From an uncultured Eubacteriales bacterium (GTDB lineage Bacteria; Bacillota; Clostridia; Christensenellales; Aristaeellaceae), in the NCBI GenBank assembly GCA_944353735.1, contig CALVPU010000147.1, forward strand, positions 1-15,309: DNA of 15,309 nt, given 5' to 3'. The position numbers and the translations under genes were made by a program. The notes under the pieces were generated by a model. It ran no database searches and was not told the origin of the DNA. It saw only the letters and a list, made by a program, of their open reading frames with translations. This document shows positions 6,738 to 12,945 of the stretch, one piece after another. The stretch's first letter is position 1. The number at the start of each line of letters is the position of its first letter.

Positions 6738-8273
6738 ATGAAAAAGTGGATGCGGGCGCTGGCAATGGCGCTGGCGCTGCTGGCGCCGTGCGCGCTGGCG
6801 GAGGGAACGGCGGCGAGCCTGGCGACGCTGACCGGCGTGGAATGGATCGACGGCACGACGCTGCTGGCGATCGAGGGCGAGGGCGGCGAGGCGATGGCGA
6901 ACCTCGACGGCGTCGCGCTGACCGAGCCGCTGTACACGAACTTCTCCGCCGACTGCGGCGTCATCATCGCCGCGCAGCAGGGCACCGGCAGCTACAACGC
7001 CTACGGCGCGATGCGCGCCGACGGCACGGAGCTGATCCCCTTCGCCTACGGAGACATCGAGGTGCTCAGCCCCGAATGGGCGGTCGCCTACAAGCTCGTC
7101 GAGGCCACCGCGGACAACTACGACTATACCGTCTGGTTCGAGGACGACGTCTACCTGCTGATCGACACCGTGGACATCTACAACCTCGCCACCGGCGAAT
7201 GCCTCGCCACGCTGCCGCGCGCGAACTTCGCCGACGCACAGACGGTCGGTCATTCGCTGAACGTCGAGGACCGCGTCACCGGCGAGGTCACCACCTACGA
7301 CGCGGCGTTCAACGTGCTGGGCAACCCGGACAACATCTGGGACGAGGACTTCGCCCAGATCGACCTGCGCACGTTCTACAACGAAGACGGCATGGTCGGC
7401 CTTGAGGACGGCGCGGGCAACGTGGTCGTCGAGCCTGTCTACGGCTACATCGCCAGCTTCTACGGCGGCTACGCATGCGTCGAGGTCGGCGGCAAGACCG
7501 GCCTGATCGACGAGACCGGCGCGCTGGTGCTGCCCACCGAATTCGACGGCATCGACACGTCCTATCAGATGCCCGTCGACGCCAACGGCGAAACCACCGG
7601 CTACAACGCCTTCGGTTACTTCGCCATCGAGGTCGATGGCAAGCTCGGCTACGCCGACCAGCAGGGCAACATCACCTGCGCGCCCACATATTCCATCGAC
7701 GCGCTGGAGAACAACGGCGCTTCCGCCACCTTCACCGACCTCGAGGGCAAGCTGCACATCCTCGCCGCCGACGGCGTCGAGACCGTGGTCGAGGGGTATG
7801 ACGACGTCTATCCGCTCAGCTACATGGGCGGCCTGTTCTATCGCGTGCGCGACGCTGAGTACAACTACGGCGTGATCGACTGGCACGGCGAGGTCGTGCT
7901 GCCGCTGCAGTACGCCGGCGTCAGCGCCTCCGGCGACGGCCGCTATGTGCTCGCCGAAATCGACTACGAGACCAGCGAGCTGTTCGAGATCACGCTGCCC
8001 GTCACCGGCGACGCCGCGCCCGCCGACGATTCCACCGTCGCCGAGCCCGCGGATGCCGCGGATACGAACGCCGGCGCGGATGCCGCGGATACGAACGCCG
8101 GCGCGAACGTCGCGGATGCGAATGCCGCCGGCACGGACGCCGCGGATACGAACGCTGGTGCCGCGAATGCCGCCGGCACGGACGCCGCGGATGCCGGGTC
8201 CGGCAACGCCGCCAACAACGGCACGAACAACGTGAGCACCTCGAGCGAGGAGCAGGACGACATCAAGGGCTGA
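6738..8273 (+). CDS. Secreted WG-repeat protein with low-complexity Ala/Asp/Asn/Thr tail
   Basis: The 511-residue protein starts with a classical signal peptide: MKKW, a hydrophobic run of Ala and Leu, and a likely cut after A21 (CALA-EG). C18 is preceded by Pro, which does not suit a lipobox, so lipidation is unlikely. Residues of about 215-420 contain several degenerate WG (KWG) repeats, for example GLEDGAGNVVVEPVYGYI, KTGLIDETGALVLPTEFDGI, KLGYADQQGNITCAPTY and YGVIDWHGEVVLPLQYAGV. The signature Trp is mostly replaced. WG-repeat proteins are extracellular or envelope beta-repeat proteins with no defined activity. Residues of about 425-511 form a disordered tail rich in A, D, N, T and G, encoded by DNA repeats, ending in SSEEQDDIKG. 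The start is supported by GGGAGGA (6724-6730) 7 bases upstream. The gene is a single unit between a consensus promoter and a strong terminator. Its role is unknown. Confidence 0.85.
   Translation: MKKWMRALAMALALLAPCALAEGTAASLATLTGVEWIDGTTLLAIEGEGGEAMANLDGVALTEPLYTNFSADCGVIIAAQQGTGSYNAYGAMRADGTELIPFAYGDIEVLSPEWAVAYKLVEATADNYDYTVWFEDDVYLLIDTVDIYNLATGECLATLPRANFADAQTVGHSLNVEDRVTGEVTTYDAAFNVLGNPDNIWDEDFAQIDLRTFYNEDGMVGLEDGAGNVVVEPVYGYIASFYGGYACVEVGGKTGLIDETGALVLPTEFDGIDTSYQMPVDANGETTGYNAFGYFAIEVDGKLGYADQQGNITCAPTYSIDALENNGASATFTDLEGKLHILAADGVETVVEGYDDVYPLSYMGGLFYRVRDAEYNYGVIDWHGEVVLPLQYAGVSASGDGRYVLAEIDYETSELFEITLPVTGDAAPADDSTVAEPADAADTNAGADAADTNAGANVADANAAGTDAADTNAGAANAAGTDAADAGSGNAANNGTNNVSTSSEEQDDIKG
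8049..8192 (+). repeat. Internal tandem repeats encoding the WG-protein tail
   Basis: Two perfect adjacent 27-bp copies lie at 8049-8075 and 8076-8102. A degenerate copy follows, and then a different perfect 27-bp pair at 8121-8147 and 8166-8192, 45 bp apart. All keep the frame and encode Ala-Asp-Thr-Asn-Ala-Gly-like units. The copy number probably varies between strains by slippage. Confidence 0.85.
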
Positions 8274-8285
8274 CGCCCGCGCAGC

Positions 8286-8331
8286 GCGCGGACCGCAGAA
8301 GGCTGGAGACCTTCGCGGTCCGCGCTTTTTT
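8286..8331 (+). terminator. Strong rho-independent terminator after the WG-repeat gene
   Basis: The 5' arm (8286-8302) pairs with the 3' arm (8310-8325) over 16 bp, with a single bulged A at 8297 and loop CTGGAGA. Six Ts (8326-8331) follow directly. It starts 13 bases after the stop codon. Confidence 0.93.
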
Positions 8332-8713
8332 GTGGAGAACTCACCCGAAGATGGTCGGACGAGGCATTGTGCGCCCGTCTGGCGCATGGATAGGGGCGGG
8401 ACGCCCAACCGTCTTTGCGCGGAAACTGTTCTTCACTTCTCGCCTGGCGCATGGATGGGGGGCGGGACGCCCTGCGCTGCTTGCGCGTGGGCAGGGGCGT
8501 TCGAGTCTGCCAGCGGGTGGGAAGGGAACGCAGGTGTTTCGATATTTACAGACGCACAGCCACGTTCGAGTCTGCCCGCAGGCGGGAAGGGAGCGCGCGT
8601 GGCGGCGTCCGGGTTTGCCAGCGGGCGGGAAGGGGATTTCAGCGGGAAGCGCCGCCCCTCCGGCGGGAAGCGGCGGGGAACGGCGTTCCCCTGAGGTCAG
8701 GCGACGGATGCGG
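8332..8713. repeat. Gene-free region with two families of imperfect direct repeats
   Basis: No supportable gene in 382 bp between two convergent genes. Family A: 8379-8406 and 8444-8472 are near-identical (CTGGCGCATGGAT, then GGGGCGGGACGCCC, with one indel). Family B: 8499-8531 and 8564-8596 share GTTCGAGTCTGCC followed by a GGGAAGGGA block. Weaker copies appear around 8607-8638 and 8655-8680. Both A copies and the two best B copies are spaced by 65 bp. The purine-rich blocks resemble dispersed intergenic repeats, but whether they recur elsewhere in the genome cannot be seen here. The open frames across the region are repeat-driven and have no ribosome binding site. Confidence 0.65.
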
Positions 8714-9703
8714 TCAGGTGACGGAGGTCATGGCGCAGCCGCAGCGGGGGCAGAGCTTGCTGCGACCGGAGGCGCAGGTGGTGCCGCAGTTTGAGCAGGT
8801 GCAGCAGCCGGAGACCGGCGAGGTCGTGCCGCAGGCGTAGTTCTGAGCGCTGGTCGCCGCGGAAGCGGTGGAGGCGGCAGAGCCGCACGGTCCGACTTCC
8901 TCGAAGGCGCAGGAGGACTGCGGGAACAGCGGCAGGCTGAAGAATTCGTCGCAGACGTTCTCCGCGAACTCCTCGCAGGGCGGGATCTGGCAGAAGCCGT
9001 AGGTGGGCACCATGATGTCGACCTCGGCGAGCACCTTCAGCACGACGGTGACGCAGATGGTGATCTCGAAGGTGCAGTTGCCGATGTAATTGCCGGAGAC
9101 GCAAATCGCGCTCACAAGGCTCTCGAGGGTGAAGGGGATGATGGAATCGTCGGGGATGCACATCAGCACGTCCTTGTCGACGCAGACCGTCGTCTGGCCC
9201 ATCCACTCCGGGCAGCGCTGGTCGGTGAAGAGCACGTCGACCGGCACCGACACCGAGCAGCGCACACGCGCGAACTGCGGCCGGTCGCACATGCGCTCGA
9301 TGCAGAGGTTCGAGATCGTGCCGGCGGTCGTCGACGAGCGGCAGCTCTCGAACGTCCACTGCCCGCACGGCTGCGGCAGCGGCCCGCAGGCGTTTTCGGC
9401 GTTCTCGACCGCTTCCTGATGCGTCATGCCGCCGCACGACGGACAGGTGCAGGTGCAGCGATTGTCCTCGCAGGTGCAGCGGCAGCTGCGCGAATTGCCG
9501 CAGTGGCAGTCGCAGCCCGGCAGCACCGGCACGATGTTGCTGACGACGACCTGCTCGTCGTCGAGCTGCTCCTGGCTCATGCAGCTGTCGTAGACGTTCT
9601 TTACCTGAATGCAGACGCGCTGGTTGAGGTTGGTCAGGATGTTGCCGTTGACCACGCCCGGACTGCACTCCGCGTTGGCGTTTTTGTAGCTGTAGAACGA
9701 CAT
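8714..9703 (-). CDS. Cysteine-rich protein, probable spore-surface protein
   Basis: I do not recognise a named family with certainty. The 329-residue product has 39 Cys (about 12%). An N-terminal part, GVVNGNILTNLNQRVCIQV (15-33) followed by KNVYDSCMSQ, precedes a dense cluster of CxC pairs (CDCHC, CRCTC, CTCTCPSC; 10 Cys within about 28 residues). A beta-rich middle has spaced Cys. A C-terminal zinc-ribbon-like segment has CCTCSNC and CPRCGC. There is no signal peptide or membrane helix. I chose the second ATG (9703) because AAGGAGG (9717-9711) is 7 bases from it but only 1 base from the first (9709). The protein resembles hypothetical Clostridia proteins in my memory. Cys-rich, cross-linkable composition plus a sigma-K-like promoter suggests a spore coat or exosporium component. 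A metal-binding role is the alternative. Confidence 0.72.
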   Translation of the reverse strand: MSFYSYKNANAECSPGVVNGNILTNLNQRVCIQVKNVYDSCMSQEQLDDEQVVVSNIVPVLPGCDCHCGNSRSCRCTCEDNRCTCTCPSCGGMTHQEAVENAENACGPLPQPCGQWTFESCRSSTTAGTISNLCIERMCDRPQFARVRCSVSVPVDVLFTDQRCPEWMGQTTVCVDKDVLMCIPDDSIIPFTLESLVSAICVSGNYIGNCTFEITICVTVVLKVLAEVDIMVPTYGFCQIPPCEEFAENVCDEFFSLPLFPQSSCAFEEVGPCGSAASTASAATSAQNYACGTTSPVSGCCTCSNCGTTCASGRSKLCPRCGCAMTSVT

Positions 9704-9751
9704 GTTCATTCCTCCTTGCGTCGATTGCGAGCGGTCCGCCCGCTCACAGTG

Positions 9752-9778
9752 CATCGTATGACTGCCGGGGAAAAGTGT
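9752..9778 (-). promoter_or_regulatory. Sigma-K-like (mother-cell) promoter candidate
   Basis: On the minus strand: AC (9778-9777), 16 bases, CATACGATG (9760-9752). This compares with the sigma-K consensus AC-N16-CATANNNTA (8 of 9 defined positions counted over both boxes). The -10 also resembles sigma-E CATACAAT, but the -35 does not. The predicted start is near 9745, about 42 bases before the ATG, a normal leader. I see no sigma-A promoter in the same place. Confidence 0.5.
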
Positions 9779-9894
9779 GCGCGGACGCGAAATGTCCGTC
9801 CGGCGCGGACGGGCACGGCGGACAGCGGACGGCTTCGCGCAGGGCGCGGCGAAAAAAGAAATGGGGAAAAATCGCGCTGCGGCGCAATTGCGCA

Positions 9895-9923
9895 TTGCCT
9901 TTTTGGACGCGCTGCGTTAAAAT
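9895..9923 (+). promoter_or_regulatory. Sigma-A promoter of galE
   Basis: TTGCCT (9895-9900), 17 bases, TAAAAT (9918-9923). A second possible -10, TAGAAT (9923-9928), has no suitable -35 box. Confidence 0.7.
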
Positions 9924-9992
9924 AGAATCGTAAGCGAAAATGCACAGCCGAGGCGTCCGGCGGACGCCGGCAGAAACGAGGAGGTCATCGCC

Positions 9993-10991
9993 ATGAAGGT
10001 ATTGGTCACGGGCGGCGCCGGCTATATCGGCAGCCACACCTGCGTGGAACTGCTCAACGCGGGGCATGAAGTCGTCATCATCGACAATTTCGTCAATTCC
10101 AAGCCGGAATCGCTCGAGAGCATCCGCAAGATCACCGGCAAGGACTTCGCCTTCGTCGAGGCGGATCTGCGCGACCGCGCCGCGGTCAAGGCGCTGTTCG
10201 ACGCGCATCCGGTCGACGCCGCCATCCACTTCGCGGGGCTGAAGGCGGTGGGCGAATCGGTGCAGAAGCCGCTGGAATACTACGACAACAATCTGGGCGG
10301 GTTCTTCGTGCTCGCCGAGGAGATGCGCGACCACGGCGTGAAGAAGCTCGTGTTCTCCTCGTCGGCGACGGTCTACGGCATGAACAACCCCGTGCCCTTC
10401 CGCGAGGAGATGCCCACCTCCGCCACGAATCCCTACGGCTACACCAAGGTCATGATCGAGCAGATGCTGCGCGATCTCGCCCACGCCGACCCGGAGTGGA
10501 GCATCGTGCTGCTGCGCTACTTCAACCCCATCGGCGCGCATGCCAGCGGGCTCATCGGCGAGGACCCCAACGGCATCCCCAACAACCTGCTGCCCTACGT
10601 GGCGCAGGTCGCCGCCGGCAAGCTCAAGGAGCTGACCGTGTTCGGCGACGACTACGACACGCCCGACGGCACCGGCGTGCGCGACTACATCCACGTGGTC
10701 GATCTGGCGCTGGGACACATCGCTGCGCTGCACTATGCCGAGAGCCACACGGGCGCCGAGGCGGTCAACCTGGGCACCGGTCACGGCACCAGCGTGCTGG
10801 AAATCGTCCGCGCCTTTGAAAAGGCCAGCGGTCGCAAGGTGCCCTACCGCATCGCCGCGCGCCGCGCCGGCGACATCGCCACCTGCTACGCCGACACCTC
10901 CAAGGCGGCGAAGCTGCTTAACTGGCGCGCCGAGCGGACGATCGACGACATGTGCCGCGACGCGTGGAACTTCGCCAAGAACCGGTATTGA
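9993..10991 (+). CDS. galE: UDP-glucose 4-epimerase
   Basis: Cytosolic NAD-dependent enzyme that interconverts UDP-glucose and UDP-galactose (Leloir pathway and supply of galactose for surface polysaccharides). The 332 residues match the family (about 330-340). The N-terminal Rossmann fold has GxxGxxG at G7, G10 and G13 (VTGGAGYIGSH). The catalytic triad is visible as S124 in FSSSATVYG (121-129) and Y148-xxx-K152 in PYGYTKVMIEQ. RYFNPIGAH (175-183), GIPNNLLPYV (194-203) and DGTGVRDYIHVVDLA (225-239) are the classic substrate-side motifs. The start is set by GAGGAGG (9978-9984), 8 bases upstream. The gene stands alone; no galK or galT is nearby. UDP-GlcNAc epimerase activity cannot be excluded. 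Confidence 0.97.
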   Translation: MKVLVTGGAGYIGSHTCVELLNAGHEVVIIDNFVNSKPESLESIRKITGKDFAFVEADLRDRAAVKALFDAHPVDAAIHFAGLKAVGESVQKPLEYYDNNLGGFFVLAEEMRDHGVKKLVFSSSATVYGMNNPVPFREEMPTSATNPYGYTKVMIEQMLRDLAHADPEWSIVLLRYFNPIGAHASGLIGEDPNGIPNNLLPYVAQVAAGKLKELTVFGDDYDTPDGTGVRDYIHVVDLALGHIAALHYAESHTGAEAVNLGTGHGTSVLEIVRAFEKASGRKVPYRIAARRAGDIATCYADTSKAAKLLNWRAERTIDDMCRDAWNFAKNRY

Positions 10992-11002
10992 GCGCGCGGA
11001 GC

Positions 11003-11034
11003 GCATAATTGCCGGCAGAACCGAATAATTATGC
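11003..11034 (+). repeat. Inverted repeat after galE
   Basis: GCATAATT (11003-11010) and AATTATGC (11027-11034) are perfect inverted repeats with a 16-base loop, starting 11 bases after the galE stop codon. AT-rich arms in a GC-rich background make it stand out. It might be part of the 3' end structure or a protein site. Confidence 0.45.
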
Positions 11035-11041
11035 AGTATGC

Positions 11042-11099
11042 CCGTCCTTCGCGGACGGACACGGCGGCTGGGCTTGCAGGGAGTCCAGCCGCCGTCTTT
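11042..11099 (+). terminator. Double-hairpin terminator region of galE
   Basis: Two hairpins follow each other: CCGTCC-TTCGC-GGACGG (11042-11058), and an 11-bp perfect stem ACGGCGGCTGG (11061-11071) with CCAGCCGCCGT (11085-11095), then CTTTC. The stems are strong but the T-tract is weak. Confidence 0.55.
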
Positions 11100-11122
11100 C
11101 ATCCCCGGGAGAAATTGGGTGG

Positions 11123-11148
11123 AATTGCGCGGGGAGCGCGGCAATTTT
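11123..11148 (+). terminator. Second terminator-like hairpin between galE and livJ
   Basis: AATTGCGCG (11123-11131) pairs with CGCGGCAATT (11137-11146) with one bulge, followed by a short T-run (11145-11148). A third small stem, CTCCCG/CGGGAG, follows at 11155-11169. Together they insulate the LIV operon from galE. Confidence 0.4.
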
Positions 11149-11232
11149 GGGAATCTCCCGCCGCGGGAGCCTTCAAAAGCGGGCGCGAAGGCCAGATAAC
11201 CAAAAAATCGAATGAAAACACAGAATTTGCGC

Positions 11233-11261
11233 TTGACATTCACGCGCTAAAAATGTATAGT
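11233..11261 (+). promoter_or_regulatory. Sigma-A promoter of the LIV transport operon
   Basis: TTGACA (11233-11238), 17 bases, TATAGT (11256-11261). Transcription would start near 11268, with a leader of about 60 bases before livJ. The AT-rich stretch around it contrasts with the flanking GC-rich DNA. Confidence 0.85.
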
Positions 11262-11329
11262 TACATATAACGTTTTTGCGCGGGCGCATGCCGGCGCATG
11301 GCGTGAATTTCAGCTGGGAGGAATCCGTT

Positions 11330-12628
11330 ATGAAGTTCGCAAAGACTCTCTTGGCATTGGTTCTTGCGTTCGCGATGGTGCTGACGATGTCTTCCGTCGC
11401 CATGGCCGAGGACGCCGGCGCGATCAAGGTCGGCCTGATCGGCCCCATGACCGGCGCGGCGGCGAGCTACGGCACGTCCGTGCGCCAGGGCGCGCAGCTC
11501 GCGGTTGACGAGGTCAACGCGCTGGGCGGCGTGCAGATCGAGCTCAATCCGCAGGACGACGAGCACGATCAGGAGTTGTCCATCAACGCCTACAACACGC
11601 TGTGGGATTGGGGCGCTCAGATGATCATCGGCTGCGTCACCACCGGCCCCTGCGTCGCCGTCGGCGACGAGGCGTACAACGACCGCATGTTCATGCTGAC
11701 CCCGTCGGCGTCGTCCACCGACGTCATCGCCGACAAGGACAACGTCTATCAGCTGTGCTTCACCGACCCGGCGCAGGGCTCCGCGTCCGCTGAGTACATC
11801 GCCGAGCACGGTCTTGCCACCAAGATCGCCGTGATCTACAACAACGCCGACGCCTACTCCACCGGCATCTACCAGACCTTCGAGGCGAAGGCCGCCGAGC
11901 TGGGCCTGGAGATCGTCTCCGTGACCACCTTCACCGACGATACCACGGACTTCTCCGTGCAGGTGACCGAGGCGCGCGAGGCGGGCGCCGAGCTGGTGTT
12001 CCTGCCCATCTACTACACCCCCGCTTCCATGATCCTGCAGCAGGCGGACGCGCTGGGCTACGATCCGGTGTTCTTCGGCGTTGACGGCATGGACGGCATC
12101 CTCAACATCGAGGGCTTCGACACCTCGCTGGCCGAGGGCGTCATGCTGCTGACCCCCTTCTCCGCGGACGCCACCGATGAGCTGACCGTCAACTTCGTCA
12201 CCAAGTACGAGGAGACCTTCGGCGCCACCCCGGACCAGTTCGCTGCCGACGGCTATGACTGCGTCTACGCGCTGTACGCCGCCATCAACGAGGCCGGCAT
12301 CACCGCCGACACCTCCGCTGAGGAGTGCTGCGACCTGCTCATCGACGCGATGCAGAAGATCGAGATCACCGGCGTCACCGGCACGATGACCTGGTCCGCC
12401 ACCGGCGAGGTCACCAAGACCCCGACCGCCGTGCGCATCGAGAACGGCGTGTACGTCGGCGCGGATGTCGCCGCCGCCGAGGAAGCTGCGACCGAGGAAG
12501 CGCCCGCTGAGGACGCCGCCGCCGAGGAAGCCGCGACCGAGGAAGCGCCCGCCGAGGACGCCGCCGCTGAGGAAGCCGTGACCGAGGAAGCGCCCGCCGA
12601 GGAGGCCGCGACCGAGGAAGCCGCCTAA
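11330..12628 (+). CDS. livJ: Branched-chain amino acid ABC transporter substrate-binding protein
   Basis: Extracytoplasmic receptor of the LIV-type amino acid ABC transporter. The 432-residue protein has a signal peptide (MKFAK, hydrophobic core, likely cut after A26 in VAMA-EDAG). It has a type-I periplasmic-binding fold starting IKVGLIGPMTGAAASYGTSV (32-51), with GAQLAVDEVNALGG, QDDEHDQELSINAYNTL, a mid-domain KIAVIYNNADAYSTG and the C-lobe YDCVYALYAAINEAG. There is no Cys near the cleavage site, so it lacks the lipobox usual for Gram-positive binding proteins. Residues 384-432 are an acidic, probably disordered tail of Glu, Ala, Thr and Pro repeats. The start follows TGGGAGGA (11315-11322) by 7 bases. 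It is first in the operon, with livH, livM and livG downstream. The ligand is probably Leu/Ile/Val, but LIV receptors vary and other amino acids or amides are possible. Confidence 0.93.
   Translation: MKFAKTLLALVLAFAMVLTMSSVAMAEDAGAIKVGLIGPMTGAAASYGTSVRQGAQLAVDEVNALGGVQIELNPQDDEHDQELSINAYNTLWDWGAQMIIGCVTTGPCVAVGDEAYNDRMFMLTPSASSTDVIADKDNVYQLCFTDPAQGSASAEYIAEHGLATKIAVIYNNADAYSTGIYQTFEAKAAELGLEIVSVTTFTDDTTDFSVQVTEAREAGAELVFLPIYYTPASMILQQADALGYDPVFFGVDGMDGILNIEGFDTSLAEGVMLLTPFSADATDELTVNFVTKYEETFGATPDQFAADGYDCVYALYAAINEAGITADTSAEECCDLLIDAMQKIEITGVTGTMTWSATGEVTKTPTAVRIENGVYVGADVAAAEEAATEEAPAEDAAAEEAATEEAPAEDAAAEEAVTEEAPAEEAATEEAA
12479..12613 (+). repeat. Three 45-bp tandem repeats encoding the LivJ acidic tail
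   Basis: In-frame copies at 12479-12523, 12524-12568 and 12569-12613 encode the unit EEAATEEAPAEDAAA with a few substitutions (AV in place of AA, and EEAAT ending the third). A partial unit, EEAA, runs to the stop codon. Differences are mostly at third codon positions, so the array is not brand new. Confidence 0.9.
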
Positions 12629-12680
12629 TCCGCGAAACCCACCGCCCGACCGCGCCTGCGCGCGGTCGGCGCGGCGCACC

Positions 12681-12717
12681 ATACCGCACAGACACGCGCA
12701 TGCCCTCTGTGCGGTAT
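12681..12717 (+). terminator. 12-bp hairpin after livJ (attenuating terminator or mRNA stabiliser)
   Basis: ATACCGCACAGA (12681-12692) and TCTGTGCGGTAT (12706-12717) pair perfectly around a 13-base loop. No T-run follows, so full termination is unlikely. Such stems commonly protect the binding-protein mRNA and keep its level above that of the permease genes. Confidence 0.65.
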
Positions 12718-12757
12718 TGCCGTAATAAATTGCGCGCGCGTGCGCGCGGCACATTGA

Positions 12758-12881
12758 GGTAACCAACGGTAGTCAGCAACGGGGCTGGCCCGTTTCGGCG
12801 CCGGCGATCCGGCGGACGAACGGCGCGCCCGGTTTGGAGGCGCGGTTCGCCGCCGCCGGCGGCTGATTACCGTTGGTTACC
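12758..12881. mobile_element. MITE-like 124-bp element with 19-bp inverted repeats and TTGA flanks
   Basis: The left end GGTAACCAACGGTAGTCAG (12758-12776) and the right end CTGATTACCGTTGGTTACC (12863-12881) are inverted repeats with one G/A difference that still allows a G-U pair in RNA. The four bases TTGA occur directly on both sides (12754-12757 and 12882-12885), as expected for a target-site duplication. The interior has nested pairing: CCGGCGG/CCGCCGG (12809-12815/12853-12859), CGAAC/GTTCG (12817-12821/12845-12849) and CGCGCC/GGCGCG (12824-12829/12839-12844). There is no internal gene. The alternative is a fixed RNA structure regulating livH. Confidence 0.45.
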
Positions 12882-12945
12882 TTGAATCCGGAAAGCATGC
12901 GCGGCGGACCGGAGGGCAACGAGAAACGACAAGGGGTTGTGCGTC

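Larger units (their letters stand above)
12629..12945 (+). other. Structured intergenic region between livJ and livH
   Basis: 317 bases without a supportable gene, unusually long for the inside of an LIV operon. They contain the 12-bp hairpin at 12681-12717, an alternating GC/CG run at about 12731-12749, and the 124-bp inverted-repeat element at 12758-12881, followed by about 60 bases leading to livH. I see no convincing sigma-A promoter, so livH is probably read through from livJ. Confidence 0.6.

Noticed and set aside
3782..6985. A 1067-codon open frame on the minus strand
   Set aside because: It lies antisense to degV, the BMP gene, the phosphoesterase and the start of the WG gene. Its product is Arg/Ala/Val/His-rich without motifs, as expected when high-GC codons are read on the other strand.
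6735..8408. A minus-strand open frame with RIRGVRAGGIR-like repeats
   Set aside because: It is the antisense reading of the WG-protein tail repeats; the plus strand has signal peptide, promoter and terminator.
8379..8640. Possible CRISPR array or satellite
   Set aside because: The repeats are imperfect, of two different kinds and unevenly spaced overall, with no cas genes; they do not form a repeat-spacer array.
11261..12766. A minus-strand frame with GRFLGRGFLGG-like repeats resembling a silk or antifreeze protein
   Set aside because: It is the antisense reading of the LivJ tail repeats and has no independent start signals.
12757..12882. Riboswitch or T-box leader before livH
   Set aside because: Nothing in the segment matches a T-box (TGGNACCGCG) or a riboswitch core that I know, and it has no terminator T-run. 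The long inverted repeats with TTGA flanks fit a mobile-element remnant better.
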